From assembly GCA_015490195.1 (NCBI GenBank), contig WFYG01000008.1, positions 62,001-126,000 of the forward strand: 64,000 nt of DNA, written 5' to 3'. Made by a program: the position numbers and the translations under genes. The stretch's first letter is position 1; each line of letters opens with the position of its first letter. Shown one piece after another: positions 57,181 through 64,000 of this stretch. The notes beneath the pieces were generated by a model. That model was given only the letters and a program-made list of their open reading frames with translations. It was not told the DNA's origin and did no database searches. The stretch is from Thermovibrio sp. (GTDB taxonomy: Bacteria; Aquificota; Aquificia; Desulfurobacteriales; Desulfurobacteriaceae).

Positions 57181-57540
57181 ATGTGGGTTAAGGTAACGCC
57201 TGGAGTCATAGCGGGTTATTTCAGGGGAAAGAGGATAAACGTTAAACAGGGAGATAGAGTTGAGGACGCCGGGCTGGTCAGCCTTTTTCCACGGGATTTC
57301 AGGGAGCTCTCCCTGGTAGTTCCCTCTTCCTCCTCCCCACAGGAGCCCTCCGGGGCTCCTCCCTTAACGAAAGAAGAACTTGAGAGGAAGAGTAAGAGGG
57401 AGCTCCTTGCCATAGCCAGAGAGCTGGGAATAGAGTCTGACAGCATGAAAAAAGATGAGCTCATCACAGCAATACTGGAGGCTGAAGATGTTCGTAAACG
57501 GGAAGACTCTAAAGAGCCTGCAGAAGAAATATCCGGCTAA
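57181..57540 (+). CDS. Hypothetical head protein with HeH/Rho-N-like C-terminus, 119 aa
   Basis: Begins MWVKVTPGVIAGYFRGKRIN, a beta-rich head-tail-connector style N-terminus. A Ser/Pro linker leads to LTKEELERKSKRELLAIARE and LGIESDSMKKDELITAILE, the two-helix Rho-N/HeH motif found in phage head proteins. Overlaps the next gene by 53 bp. Confidence 0.6.
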   Translation: MWVKVTPGVIAGYFRGKRINVKQGDRVEDAGLVSLFPRDFRELSLVVPSSSSPQEPSGAPPLTKEELERKSKRELLAIARELGIESDSMKKDELITAILEAEDVRKREDSKEPAEEISG

Positions 57541-57802
57541 CGCACTTCAGAAACTCCTCAAACTTCCGAAAGACGTTAGCCTTGACCAGCTCAGCAGTGC
57601 CGTAAGAAGTGCGTTCAGGAAAGCCGTAGGAAATGAAGACATCTGGATTAGCGAGATATACAAAGACCACGTAATAGCCCACTCTTCCAGTGATGCCAAA
57701 TACTACAAAATCCCATTTTCCATAGACGGAACGGACATCAAGTTTGACTTCTCCAGGAAAGTAGAGGTTGTAAGGTGCTGGAAAGAGGTAGAGAGTAAAT
57801 GA
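57488..57802 (+). CDS. Hypothetical phage neck/tail protein, 104 aa
   Basis: ATG 57488 with GGAGG (57477-57481 area) is preferred to an earlier GTG-type start. VNGKTLKSLQKKYPANALQK start; YYKIPFSIDGTDIKFDFSRK near the end. No recognised family. Ends overlapping the neck gene by 4 bp. Confidence 0.55.
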   Translation: MFVNGKTLKSLQKKYPANALQKLLKLPKDVSLDQLSSAVRSAFRKAVGNEDIWISEIYKDHVIAHSSSDAKYYKIPFSIDGTDIKFDFSRKVEVVRCWKEVESK

Positions 57803-58458
57803 CCTTTAGCGAGGCAAAAGAAGCTATCCTTAAAGATCTTGGCTACCCTACGGTAAACGTTGAACTGACAGACGACCAGATAAAGAGGTGCATCTCTTTT
57901 GCCCTCTCAAGGATAAACGGCGACTTCGTAAAGAAAAACAAGGTCGCTCTCCTCCTCATCCCCGGCAAACAGTCATACCCTTTTCCTTACGAGCCCTACA
58001 GAGTTACATACATACCTGACCCTCCCTCAGATGTTGCAGAGCTCCTCCCAACCTGCCAGCCTGTAAGCATATCCTCAGTAGTAAGGCTGAGGGAGTGGGC
58101 TGAGATGGCAGAGAGGGTTTACGGAACAGACCCCGACTGGGAGTGGGAAGACGGAGTTCTCTACATCAGTCCTCCACCGAACTCCTCGTCTGTCTGCACG
58201 GTTGAGTATTCCACTCCCTATACACTTGAGGAGATAGAACAGGGAAGCGAAATCGGGGAGCTCTTTCTGCTCTTAGCGGGAGCAAAGGCAAGGAGGATAT
58301 TGAGGGCTGTAAGGGGGAAATTCTCAGGCGTTCCATCTCCGGGAGGAAGCGTTCAGCTTGACGCCGACGTTCTGCTTGAAGAAGCCCGTGAGGCTGAGGA
58401 GGAGTATAGACGGAGAGTGAACGGGAGTAAGTTCTGCGGCTTTTTCACAACGGGGTAG
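57799..58458 (+). CDS. Neck / head-completion adaptor-like protein
   Basis: A 219-residue protein. FSEAKEAILKDLGYPTVNVE then LTDDQIKRCISFALSRINGD is the helical adaptor N-terminus seen in T4 gp13/gp6-type connectors. The middle has Pro-rich strands (YSTPYTLEEIEQGSEIGEL) and the C-terminus helices. Position after the capsid supports a head-tail connector. Confidence 0.65.
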   Translation: MTFSEAKEAILKDLGYPTVNVELTDDQIKRCISFALSRINGDFVKKNKVALLLIPGKQSYPFPYEPYRVTYIPDPPSDVAELLPTCQPVSISSVVRLREWAEMAERVYGTDPDWEWEDGVLYISPPPNSSSVCTVEYSTPYTLEEIEQGSEIGELFLLLAGAKARRILRAVRGKFSGVPSPGGSVQLDADVLLEEAREAEEEYRRRVNGSKFCGFFTTG

Positions 58459-58461
58459 GTT

Positions 58462-58743
58462 ATGGGATGGTATAGACACTACGTTAAAGCAGTTGTCTTT
58501 GAAACCAGACAGAAGTTAGAGAACAGAGAGAAACAGAAGTGCCTTGATAAATATACAGTTCACGACGGCTCTAAGATAGTTCACTTCAAGGGTAGAGCAG
58601 GAACCGGAGAAAGGTTTGCCAGCTGCGTTGAATATCACAAGTGCATAGGCTACTCTGAGAAAAAGGCTTACGAGACCTGCAAAATAATCGCAATCAAGAA
58701 GAGAAACAGACAGATAGCAGGCAGAGGAGCTAACAGAAAGTGA
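58462..58743 (+). CDS. Hypothetical Cys-containing phage protein, 93 aa
   Basis: Begins MGWYRHYVKAVVFETRQKLE. Four Cys residues spaced over the chain (KCLDKYTVHD, SCVEYHKCIGYSE, YETCKIIA) and a very basic end. No family recognised. Its stop overlaps the next start. Confidence 0.55.
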   Translation: MGWYRHYVKAVVFETRQKLENREKQKCLDKYTVHDGSKIVHFKGRAGTGERFASCVEYHKCIGYSEKKAYETCKIIAIKKRNRQIAGRGANRK

Positions 58744-59174
58744 AGTTTGGAGAAAAAGAATTAGACCTTATAGAGAAACTTAACGGAGAACTTTTCAGGC
58801 TTTACTTTGAAAGGGTTAGGGTGAAGACGCTTGACAGGAGCTCCACTTCAGTTGACAACCTCTACGGGGAGTCAAAGGAGCGGGTTTATAAAAACCCTGT
58901 GGAGATTGATGCCTTTGTGGTCCGGAACCCGGCTGAGGAGCTTCTTACAAAGTTTGGGATAGACGAGAGGCGGGAGCTCCTCATCACTTTCTCTAAGCCT
59001 CTCCTTGACGAGATGAACCTAACGGTATCAATCGGAGACAGAGTAGTTCTAAGGGGCGGAGAGGAGTATGAAATACTCTCTATAACTTCCGATAGGGGAG
59101 ACTACTTCGGGAATACAGGAAAAGCTGTTCAGATCATAGCCACAGCTAAAAGGGCAACGGAAAATGCCGGTTAA
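58740..59174 (+). CDS. Hypothetical head-tail connector protein, 144 aa
   Basis: GTG start at 58740 in the previous stop. The chain contains VRVKTLDRSSTSVDNLYGE and DEMNLTVSIGDRVVLRGGE with beta character, as in neck proteins next to tail-terminator genes. Overlaps the next gene by 11 bp. Call rests on position. Confidence 0.5.
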   Translation: MKFGEKELDLIEKLNGELFRLYFERVRVKTLDRSSTSVDNLYGESKERVYKNPVEIDAFVVRNPAEELLTKFGIDERRELLITFSKPLLDEMNLTVSIGDRVVLRGGEEYEILSITSDRGDYFGNTGKAVQIIATAKRATENAG

Positions 59175-59652
59175 AGTCCAGGTAAGTGGTAGAAACTATC
59201 TGCCGGCAAAGAGGATAAAACAGAAGTTAAAGGAAAAAGGAGAAAAGTTAGGCAGAGGCTTTGATAAGTTCGTAGCTGAAAAAATCGTTGAAACTGCAAA
59301 AACTGCCATTTTAGAGCAGAGATGGGCTACAAAGTGGAAACCGTTATCTCCCCCTTACCTTGAGTGGAAAAAGAGAAAAGGACTTGACACGAGAATTCTT
59401 ATAGCCACAGGGCAGTATTTAGACAGCTTCAAGGTCTACCGCTCAGGGAACTTCTACGTTGCAGGAGTGGAAAAGGAGAGGCTCCACTACTTTGAAGGGA
59501 GAGCCGTTAGAATGGGAGAACTTGCCAGCTGGCTTGAGTTCGGAACCAGGAAAATGCCACCAAGACCCCACTGGAGACCGGCTTTTGACTACGTCTCAAA
59601 GAACATCAGGTATTTCTGGAAAAGATTCCTCAGAGAGAAGGGAAGATGGTAA
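59164..59652 (+). CDS. Probable tail completion / virion morphogenesis protein (HK97 gp10-like)
   Basis: A 162-residue basic protein. ATKWKPLSPPYLEWKKRKGL, LIATGQYLDSFKV and LASWLEFGTRKMPPRPHWRP are typical of Mu gpG / HK97 gp10-like proteins (the FGT..MPPRP block). It stands before a tail-terminator-like gene. Confidence 0.7.
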   Translation: MPVKVQVSGRNYLPAKRIKQKLKEKGEKLGRGFDKFVAEKIVETAKTAILEQRWATKWKPLSPPYLEWKKRKGLDTRILIATGQYLDSFKVYRSGNFYVAGVEKERLHYFEGRAVRMGELASWLEFGTRKMPPRPHWRPAFDYVSKNIRYFWKRFLREKGRW

Positions 59653-60209
59653 CCCTCAGAGAAGTTGACGAAGGTCTGAAGGCAGTTCTTGAGAGGCTCG
59701 TCTACTTAAACAGGAGAGGAGAAAAGACTCCTGTCAGAGTGGTCTATTCAACCCCGGAGAAAGCGTTTGCCGGGGATGTGAGGAGGGAGCTCCCCTTTAT
59801 CTCTTTCTTCAGAATCTCTGCAATGCCAAACCCTGAAAGGTTCAACGCCTTTATTAGACCCTGGTATGGCGTTCCTGCAAGGAAAGAAAATGGAAACTTT
59901 GAAATAACAAAGTTCACTCCCGTTGACCTGCAGTATCAGATTGATGTCTGGTGTAAGTTCTACTCTGACGTCTCTTTTCTCCAGACCCAGCTGATTCACT
60001 GGTTTTCCTACGGCGGGAAGATAAACTGTTCTGGTCTCCTCTTTCCTGTTTTCCTTGAAGATCTTTCTGACCTCTCTCAGCTTGAATCTGACTCCGACGA
60101 CCGCCTTTTGAGATTTTCTGCGACCCTGAGGATTGAGAGCTGGCTTTCCGCTGAAGAAGATATTTCAACACAGGTAGACCAAATAATTTACAATTTGGAT
60201 TCTCCTTAA
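59646..60209 (+). CDS. Probable tail terminator protein
   Basis: A 187-residue protein. VRVVYSTPEKAFAGDVRREL then PFISFFRISAMPNPERFNAF and VDLQYQIDVWCKFYSD resemble T4 gp15/gp3-type terminators. Its 3' end (59914-60209) is covered antisense by a minus-strand membrane gene, and just past its stop the DNA becomes AT-rich. It may have lost its native C-terminus. Confidence 0.55.
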   Translation: MVTLREVDEGLKAVLERLVYLNRRGEKTPVRVVYSTPEKAFAGDVRRELPFISFFRISAMPNPERFNAFIRPWYGVPARKENGNFEITKFTPVDLQYQIDVWCKFYSDVSFLQTQLIHWFSYGGKINCSGLLFPVFLEDLSDLSQLESDSDDRLLRFSATLRIESWLSAEEDISTQVDQIIYNLDSP

Positions 60210-61353
60210 AAAGAAACTTACAAAAGTCACTACATTCTTCAAGAGAATCAAAATATAAAACTTGAACCCTATTAATATCGTTTGGCTCTACTTTAAGTAT
60301 TTGATAAATATGTTCATGTTCTTTAACTTTCTTACTATCTTTCTTATTATCTTCGTTCAACTTTTCTTGTTTCTCATTTTTATCAAAGCAGTTACATGGA
60401 CTTGATAGATCAATAATAATAGCTTTTGAAGTCACCCAAGGAGAAAAATAAGGAGCAACTAAAACTTTATCCTTCAAATGCCATTCTATTAGAACATATT
60501 TTGCTCCAATACCAACAGTTCTAAAGGGAAATATTATTGCCTTCCTACCACCGATTATTAATAATAGAATTATACCAACAAAGACTAGTGATAAAATATA
60601 CAATAGATGCTTCGCAAACTGTAACTTTATATATCTAAGGTAGTTAGAGGAACCACTATTTTTCATCAATTTCAGCCGGTTTAACACACCAAGAAACCTC
60701 AATTGCAAGCAAGCAGAAACAATAGAATATGCTGATACAATAAGACCAATTAAAAAGAACCCCCATCCCTTAGTTTCAATAATAAATTGCCATCCAAATA
60801 GGGAAAATACGACATAAAGTAATAAATTAGCAAAAATTGCAGGTGTTCTTATGCTAGAAACATAATTCCTACATTCTAAACAATCACAGAAAATAGGAAT
60901 AAGGATATAAGGAAGCGCTATTTCAATTATCACTAACAACCAGAAGTAAAATAAAGAATGATATGGGTTAGACTTTAAGGATATAGATACATATACTATT
61001 AATTGAGAAACAACAGTCGCAAAATTTACTAAAATATAAAACTTCCACGGAAACTGAAATCTTTCTTTCTTTATCTGCTTTTTTCTTTTCTTCTGATAAG
61101 AAAGAAATATAGGTATAAACTGGAAAAGTAAATAGATGAGTATAAATACAATTCCTACAATAACAAGATATACAATTCCTGATAAGCTGGAAACAAGAGA
61201 AACTGGGAAAAAGTTAACTTCCCATCCAACATAAAAGAAAAACCAAATGATACCTATGATTAGTGATAGGAGTGATAAAACCCTAATTCCATAAAACAGT
61301 ATGTCCCACAAGAATTGCAAAGTTTCACGAACGATTTCAAGGAAAGAACTCAT
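59914..61353 (-). CDS. Minus-strand multi-TM cargo protein, AT-rich
   Basis: A frame of 479 codons. Residues 1 to about 285 hold seven to nine TM helices (LSLLSLIIGIIWFFFYVGW; GIVYLVIVGIVFILIYLLF; LVFVGIILLLIIGG), then a soluble domain (KYVLIEWHLKDKVLVAPYFS). The last ~100 residues are low-complexity (SSQSSGSQKISKGGRRSQIQ) and antisense to the tail gene, so the native end was probably lost on insertion. A moron, possibly superinfection exclusion or defence. RBS is weak. No family recognised. Confidence 0.55.
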   Translation of the reverse strand: MSSFLEIVRETLQFLWDILFYGIRVLSLLSLIIGIIWFFFYVGWEVNFFPVSLVSSLSGIVYLVIVGIVFILIYLLFQFIPIFLSYQKKRKKQIKKERFQFPWKFYILVNFATVVSQLIVYVSISLKSNPYHSLFYFWLLVIIEIALPYILIPIFCDCLECRNYVSSIRTPAIFANLLLYVVFSLFGWQFIIETKGWGFFLIGLIVSAYSIVSACLQLRFLGVLNRLKLMKNSGSSNYLRYIKLQFAKHLLYILSLVFVGIILLLIIGGRKAIIFPFRTVGIGAKYVLIEWHLKDKVLVAPYFSPWVTSKAIIIDLSSPCNCFDKNEKQEKLNEDNKKDSKKVKEHEHIYQILKVEPNDINRVQVLYFDSLEECSDFCKFLFKENPNCKLFGLPVLKYLLQRKASSQSSGSQKISKGGRRSQIQAERGQKDLQGKQERGDQNSLSSRRRKTSESAGSGEKRRQSRTYTRHQSDTAGQRE

Positions 61354-61379
61354 AACATGAAGTTTAATTTCTTTCCCTC

Positions 61380-61408
61380 TTTACTTAGCAAATGATTTGC
61401 GTTAAAAT
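61380..61408 (+). promoter_or_regulatory. Palindrome-spacer promoter of the tail operon
   Basis: TTTACT (61380-61385), spacer TAGCAAATGATTTGCGT (17 bp), TAAAAT (61403-61408). Palindrome core GCAAAT-G-ATTTGC is perfect. A hairpin follows after 7 nt. It lies next to the minus-strand membrane gene start. Confidence 0.75.
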
Positions 61409-61415
61409 ATCCCAG

Positions 61416-61456
61416 AGGGACTAAGGCTCTCAGTCGGTCTTAGTCCCCTTTTTTAT
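61416..61456 (+). terminator. 5'-terminal attenuator-like hairpin, copy 3
   Basis: AGGGACTAAGGC (61416-61427) pairs with GTCTTAGTCCC (61437-61447), followed by CTTTTTTATTT. It shares GTCGGTCTTAG with copy 2 and GACT/AGTCCC with copy 1. Confidence 0.75.
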
Positions 61457-61474
61457 TTCTATCAGGGAGGCGAC

Positions 61475-61705
61475 ATGGCAGGAGAGAAATCGGTTAATTC
61501 CCAGAAAGGTAAAGAAAAACAAGGAGCTCAGCAGAGGAAGGGAACCTACCTGATAAGGAACACTTCAGGTCAGGACTTAACAATCTGCGGCGTAAGGGTG
61601 AACCCTTTTGAGAAGCTCCAGATTGACCTGGTCAAAATTCCAGAAAACCTGAAAAGGCTTGAGGAGAGAGGTCTCATAGAAATTACCGAAGTTAACGGAG
61701 GCTGA
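61475..61705 (+). CDS. Hypothetical protein before the tail sheath, 76 aa
   Basis: RBS GGGAGGCG precedes ATG. A Lys/Gln-rich N-terminus (SQKGKEKQGAQQRKG) is followed by TYLIRNTSGQDLTICGVRVN and PFEKLQIDLVK, a small beta domain. Such a protein often stands before sheath genes in contractile tails. Function unknown. Confidence 0.6.
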   Translation: MAGEKSVNSQKGKEKQGAQQRKGTYLIRNTSGQDLTICGVRVNPFEKLQIDLVKIPENLKRLEERGLIEITEVNGG

Positions 61706-61707
61706 AA

Positions 61708-63183
61708 ATGGGAGTTTTTGTAGTTCCCGGAGCTTACACTGAAGAAAAGGACTTTTCCCTATACGCACCAGTCCTTTCCACCTCTATCTGTGCCATGCCG
61801 ATAGTTTCACCTAAGGGAGAGAGTTTTAAACCAACTCTTACAGCAACAGCTGATATGCTGATTAACACTTTCTTCGGAGACAACGGTCAACCCATACTCT
61901 CTGCAATAAATCAGGATTTCTTCAGTGCTCTGGCTTTCCTTGAAAAGGGAAACATGCTCTACTGCATTAGAGTTGTTCCAGACGACGCAAAGAAGGCTAA
62001 CGCTACGCTGAAAGATTCTTCAGGGAACAACGTTCTGCAGGTAGAAGCTATAGGAGAGGGAAGTTACTACAACAGTATTCTGGTTACGGTTAAGTCAATA
62101 GATGCCGACTACTACAGGGTTCTGGTTTCCCTTGGAAGGGCAGAAAACGTTGTGGAAGTTCTTGACTACAAAACCTCAAAATTTCCAGAAGCTAAAGAGT
62201 TTATCCAGAACGCCAGGAGCCGCTATGTTAGGTTCAAAGTTCTCTCAACGGTCAATCCAAAGGAGGGAACGGTTCAGCTCTCTGGAGGAAGTGACGGGAG
62301 CTCCGTCTCAATCGGCAACGTAATGAAAGCCGTTGAAACCGTCTCAAATCCAAACGACATAGACGTAAACCTCATTACAGCTCCCGGATGGACAGACCCG
62401 GAGGTTATAAACAAGTGCCTCTCTATATGCGAAAAGAGAGGCGACTGTATGAGCATCCACACAACGCCGCAGGGGATGACTCCACAGGAAGCCGTTGAGT
62501 GGCACAACGGGAACGGCGGAGAGTTCCAGGCTTTCAACAGCTCCTACGGAGCGATGTATTACGGCTGGCTTAAAGTCTACGATCAGTGGAGGGACAGGGA
62601 AGTCTGGGTTCCTCCAGAAGGTTTTGTAGCCGGAGTTTACGCCTACACAGACACAGTTGCAGAGCCGTGGTTTGCTCCGGCTGGTCTTAGTAGGGGAAGG
62701 CTCGTCACTCCACTCAACGTTGAGTATAACCCCACCCACGGCGAAATGGAGCTCATGTATGGCAACCAGAACGCCCTCAACCCAATAATGAGATTTAAGA
62801 AAGACGGCATAGCCATCTGGGGACAGAAAACCCTCCAGAGGAAACCCTCTGCCCTTGACAGAGTAAACGTTCGGAGACTTCTCCTCTACATAAGGAAAGT
62901 GATAGCAACCTCCACCAAATACCTGGTATTTGAGCCAAACGACCCGTTCACCTGGAGGCAGTGGAAAGGTCTTGTTGACCCGTTCCTTGAAGACATCAAG
63001 AGAAGACGGGGACTCTACGACTTTAAGACCATCTGCGACGAGACGACCAACACTCCAGAGAGGATAGATAAATACCTCATGTATGGAAAGGCACTGATCA
63101 AGCCAACAAAGGCTGCCGAAATAGTTGTAAGTGAGTTTGGAATACTGAGAACAGGAGCAGAGTTCAATGAATACGTTCAGTAG
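61708..63183 (+). CDS. Tail sheath protein
   Basis: A 491-residue contractile sheath. N-terminus MGVFVVPGAYTEEKDFSLYA; C-terminal conserved sheath domain with INRRRLLLYIRK-like segment (VNVRRLLLYIRKVIATSTKY), FEPNDPFTWRQWKGLVDPFL and YGKALIKPTKAAEIV. The sheath contracts to drive the tube through the envelope, defining a myovirus morphology. RBS overlaps the previous stop. Confidence 0.92.
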   Translation: MGVFVVPGAYTEEKDFSLYAPVLSTSICAMPIVSPKGESFKPTLTATADMLINTFFGDNGQPILSAINQDFFSALAFLEKGNMLYCIRVVPDDAKKANATLKDSSGNNVLQVEAIGEGSYYNSILVTVKSIDADYYRVLVSLGRAENVVEVLDYKTSKFPEAKEFIQNARSRYVRFKVLSTVNPKEGTVQLSGGSDGSSVSIGNVMKAVETVSNPNDIDVNLITAPGWTDPEVINKCLSICEKRGDCMSIHTTPQGMTPQEAVEWHNGNGGEFQAFNSSYGAMYYGWLKVYDQWRDREVWVPPEGFVAGVYAYTDTVAEPWFAPAGLSRGRLVTPLNVEYNPTHGEMELMYGNQNALNPIMRFKKDGIAIWGQKTLQRKPSALDRVNVRRLLLYIRKVIATSTKYLVFEPNDPFTWRQWKGLVDPFLEDIKRRRGLYDFKTICDETTNTPERIDKYLMYGKALIKPTKAAEIVVSEFGILRTGAEFNEYVQ

Positions 63184-63199
63184 AGCAATTTAATTGCCT
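63183..63199. promoter_or_regulatory. 17-bp palindrome between sheath and tube genes
   Basis: GAGCAATTTAATTGCCT abuts the RBS GGAGG of the tube gene and has no flanking promoter hexamers. Core GCAATT-T-AATTGC is perfect. Confidence 0.4.
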
Positions 63200-63210
63200 G
63201 GAGGTAAGAG

Positions 63211-63765
63211 ATGGGATTTAGTTTCAACTTCACTCCGCCAACGGTTGGAGATATGAGCCCTATGGCTCCGCTCCTTGACGTCATAAGGAAGAACATGGCG
63301 GTTATGGAGGTCTACCCGCCGCCAGCCGTTTTAGCCGCAATAAACGGTCAGTCAAAGATAATCTCTATGGAGATAGCGGTTGTTGACATTCAGGGAAACG
63401 AGGTCCAGGAGGTTGAGGTTCCATATCTCAACTTTGTTGACAGGCTTCCGGGGCAGTTAAGGGCTGGAGACCTCACGTTCAACGTTGACATAAGAAAAGA
63501 TACAAACCTTACAGGAGTCAAGTTCATTGAAGCCTGCACGAAACTCCTCTTTGACCCGTCAAACGGGGGAGCTCAGCAGGACATCAAAGACATAGCTTTT
63601 GACGGAAGACTGATAGTTCTTGATACAACGGGAAAAAAGCTGTTCAGCTACAAAATAGCCTCTATGTGGCTGAAGCCTGCAAACCACAACTGGGACTGGT
63701 CTGCATCTGAAAAGCAGCAGTATGAAGTCCAGGGAGTTTACCGCTACATGGAGTTGGAAGTATAA
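63211..63765 (+). CDS. Tail tube protein
   Basis: A 184-residue protein following the sheath, the normal order in contractile tails. Beta-rich blocks SKIISMEIAVVDIQGNEVQE, GDLTFNVDIRKDTNLTG and QDIKDIAFDGRLIVLD fit a gp19-like tube. RBS GGAGG 3' of the palindrome. The call combines size, beta content and neighbours. Confidence 0.78.
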   Translation: MGFSFNFTPPTVGDMSPMAPLLDVIRKNMAVMEVYPPPAVLAAINGQSKIISMEIAVVDIQGNEVQEVEVPYLNFVDRLPGQLRAGDLTFNVDIRKDTNLTGVKFIEACTKLLFDPSNGGAQQDIKDIAFDGRLIVLDTTGKKLFSYKIASMWLKPANHNWDWSASEKQQYEVQGVYRYMELEV

Positions 63766-63780
63766 ACCGGGGAGGAAGTT

Positions 63781-64000
63781 ATGGCGTTTGTTGAACCTGA
63801 AGCTACAGAAGTGAAGCTGCCAAGCAGAGGACTGATTGGCTACCCGGAAACGGTTTTGATAAGACCGATAACCGGCAGAGAGGAGAAGATAATAGCCTCG
63901 GCAGGAGGGGAGAACGTTGAGGGAGCAATCAACAGGGTTTTAAACAGATGTATAAAAGAGGGAGCAAAAGCAGAAGAGCTGACAGAGGGAGATAAGTCTT
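63781..64000 (+). CDS. Baseplate/tail-assembly protein, 3' end outside window
   Basis: ATG 63781 with RBS GGGGAGGA. The visible 73 residues include EVKLPSRGLIGYPETVLIRP and TGREEKIIASAGGENVEGAI, resembling the N-terminus of T4 gp26-like and related baseplate proteins (LPSRGL...ITGREEK). The rest is cut off by the window edge. Confidence 0.6.
   Translation, partial: MAFVEPEATEVKLPSRGLIGYPETVLIRPITGREEKIIASAGGENVEGAINRVLNRCIKEGAKAEELTEGDKS

Larger units (their letters stand above)
32915..64000. mobile_element. Temperate contractile-tailed (T4-module) prophage, right end outside window
   Basis: Everything from about 32,915 to the right edge is phage-like: repressor, replication and recombination genes, terminase, portal, prohead protease/scaffold, major capsid, neck, sheath, tube and the first baseplate gene, in canonical order and nearly all on the plus strand. 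The left boundary is set just after tRNA-Leu. No integrase or transposase is visible, so it probably lies at the unseen right end. At least three genes look damaged or frameshifted, so viability is uncertain. Confidence 0.9.

Noticed and set aside
1-64000. CRISPR array or insertion sequence
   Set aside because: No regularly spaced direct repeats, no transposase-like ORF and no terminal inverted repeats were seen.

Overview
The window looks like the chromosome of a thermophilic, chemolithotrophic bacterium of the Aquificota, most likely Desulfurobacteriaceae (Thermovibrio/Desulfurobacterium-like). This is inferred from Glu/Lys-rich proteins, heavy AGG/AGA arginine use, tightly overlapping operons, an LpxB-type Gram-negative envelope and a giant secreted multiheme cytochrome. 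No database search was possible, so the taxon is an inference.

Positions 1-32,914 are host core genome. In order: a truncated znuA-like gene, trpG/pabA, lpxB, a THUMP-domain rRNA methyltransferase and prfB, which carries the classic +1 programmed frameshift. Next is a very large octaheme c-type cytochrome (4659-9068), read through one in-frame TGA that is followed at the right distance by a perfect stem-loop; I interpret it as a candidate selenoprotein. Then come cysS with a tiny overlapping membrane gene, mazG, a UspA protein and mtnA, overlapping a gspK-L-M-N-like secretion cluster that runs into ruvA-ruvB. serA and truD follow, then rplU-rpmA, a MgtC-family membrane protein, aroE, a YhcC-type radical SAM protein, a CDP-alcohol phosphatidyltransferase, mltG, an ATP-cone/2-phosphoglycerate kinase, crcB, an AMMECR1 protein, an M50 protease, a pyrimidine nucleoside phosphorylase, a YlbF protein, a phosphoribosyltransferase and nfo. 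The segment ends at tRNA-Leu(CAG).

From just after tRNA-Leu to the right edge lies a temperate, contractile-tailed prophage. Its early half has a LexA/CI-like S24 repressor, a ribbon-helix-helix protein, a probable single-strand annealing protein, a broken replication gene next to a frameshifted paralogue, a DpdA-like 7-deazaguanine DNA-modification enzyme, a DnaC-like loader, RecU, a phage sigma factor, ParB-like proteins, DUF488 and radical SAM proteins. The late half has terminase, T4 gp20-like portal, gp21-like protease/scaffold, gp23-like capsid, neck genes, sheath, tube and a baseplate gene cut by the window edge. No integrase is visible, so the right end lies outside the window. Two minus-strand, AT-rich cargo genes (morons) interrupt the late region.

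The most unusual feature of the prophage is its regulation. At least six clear promoters, plus weaker ones, carry a 17-bp palindrome related to GCAAAT-N-ATTTGC that exactly fills the -35/-10 spacer. In three of them a terminator-like hairpin with a U-tract begins exactly 7 nt after the -10, so the predicted transcript would start with its own terminator. This suggests one regulator controlling dispersed operons, coupled to attenuation or antitermination.
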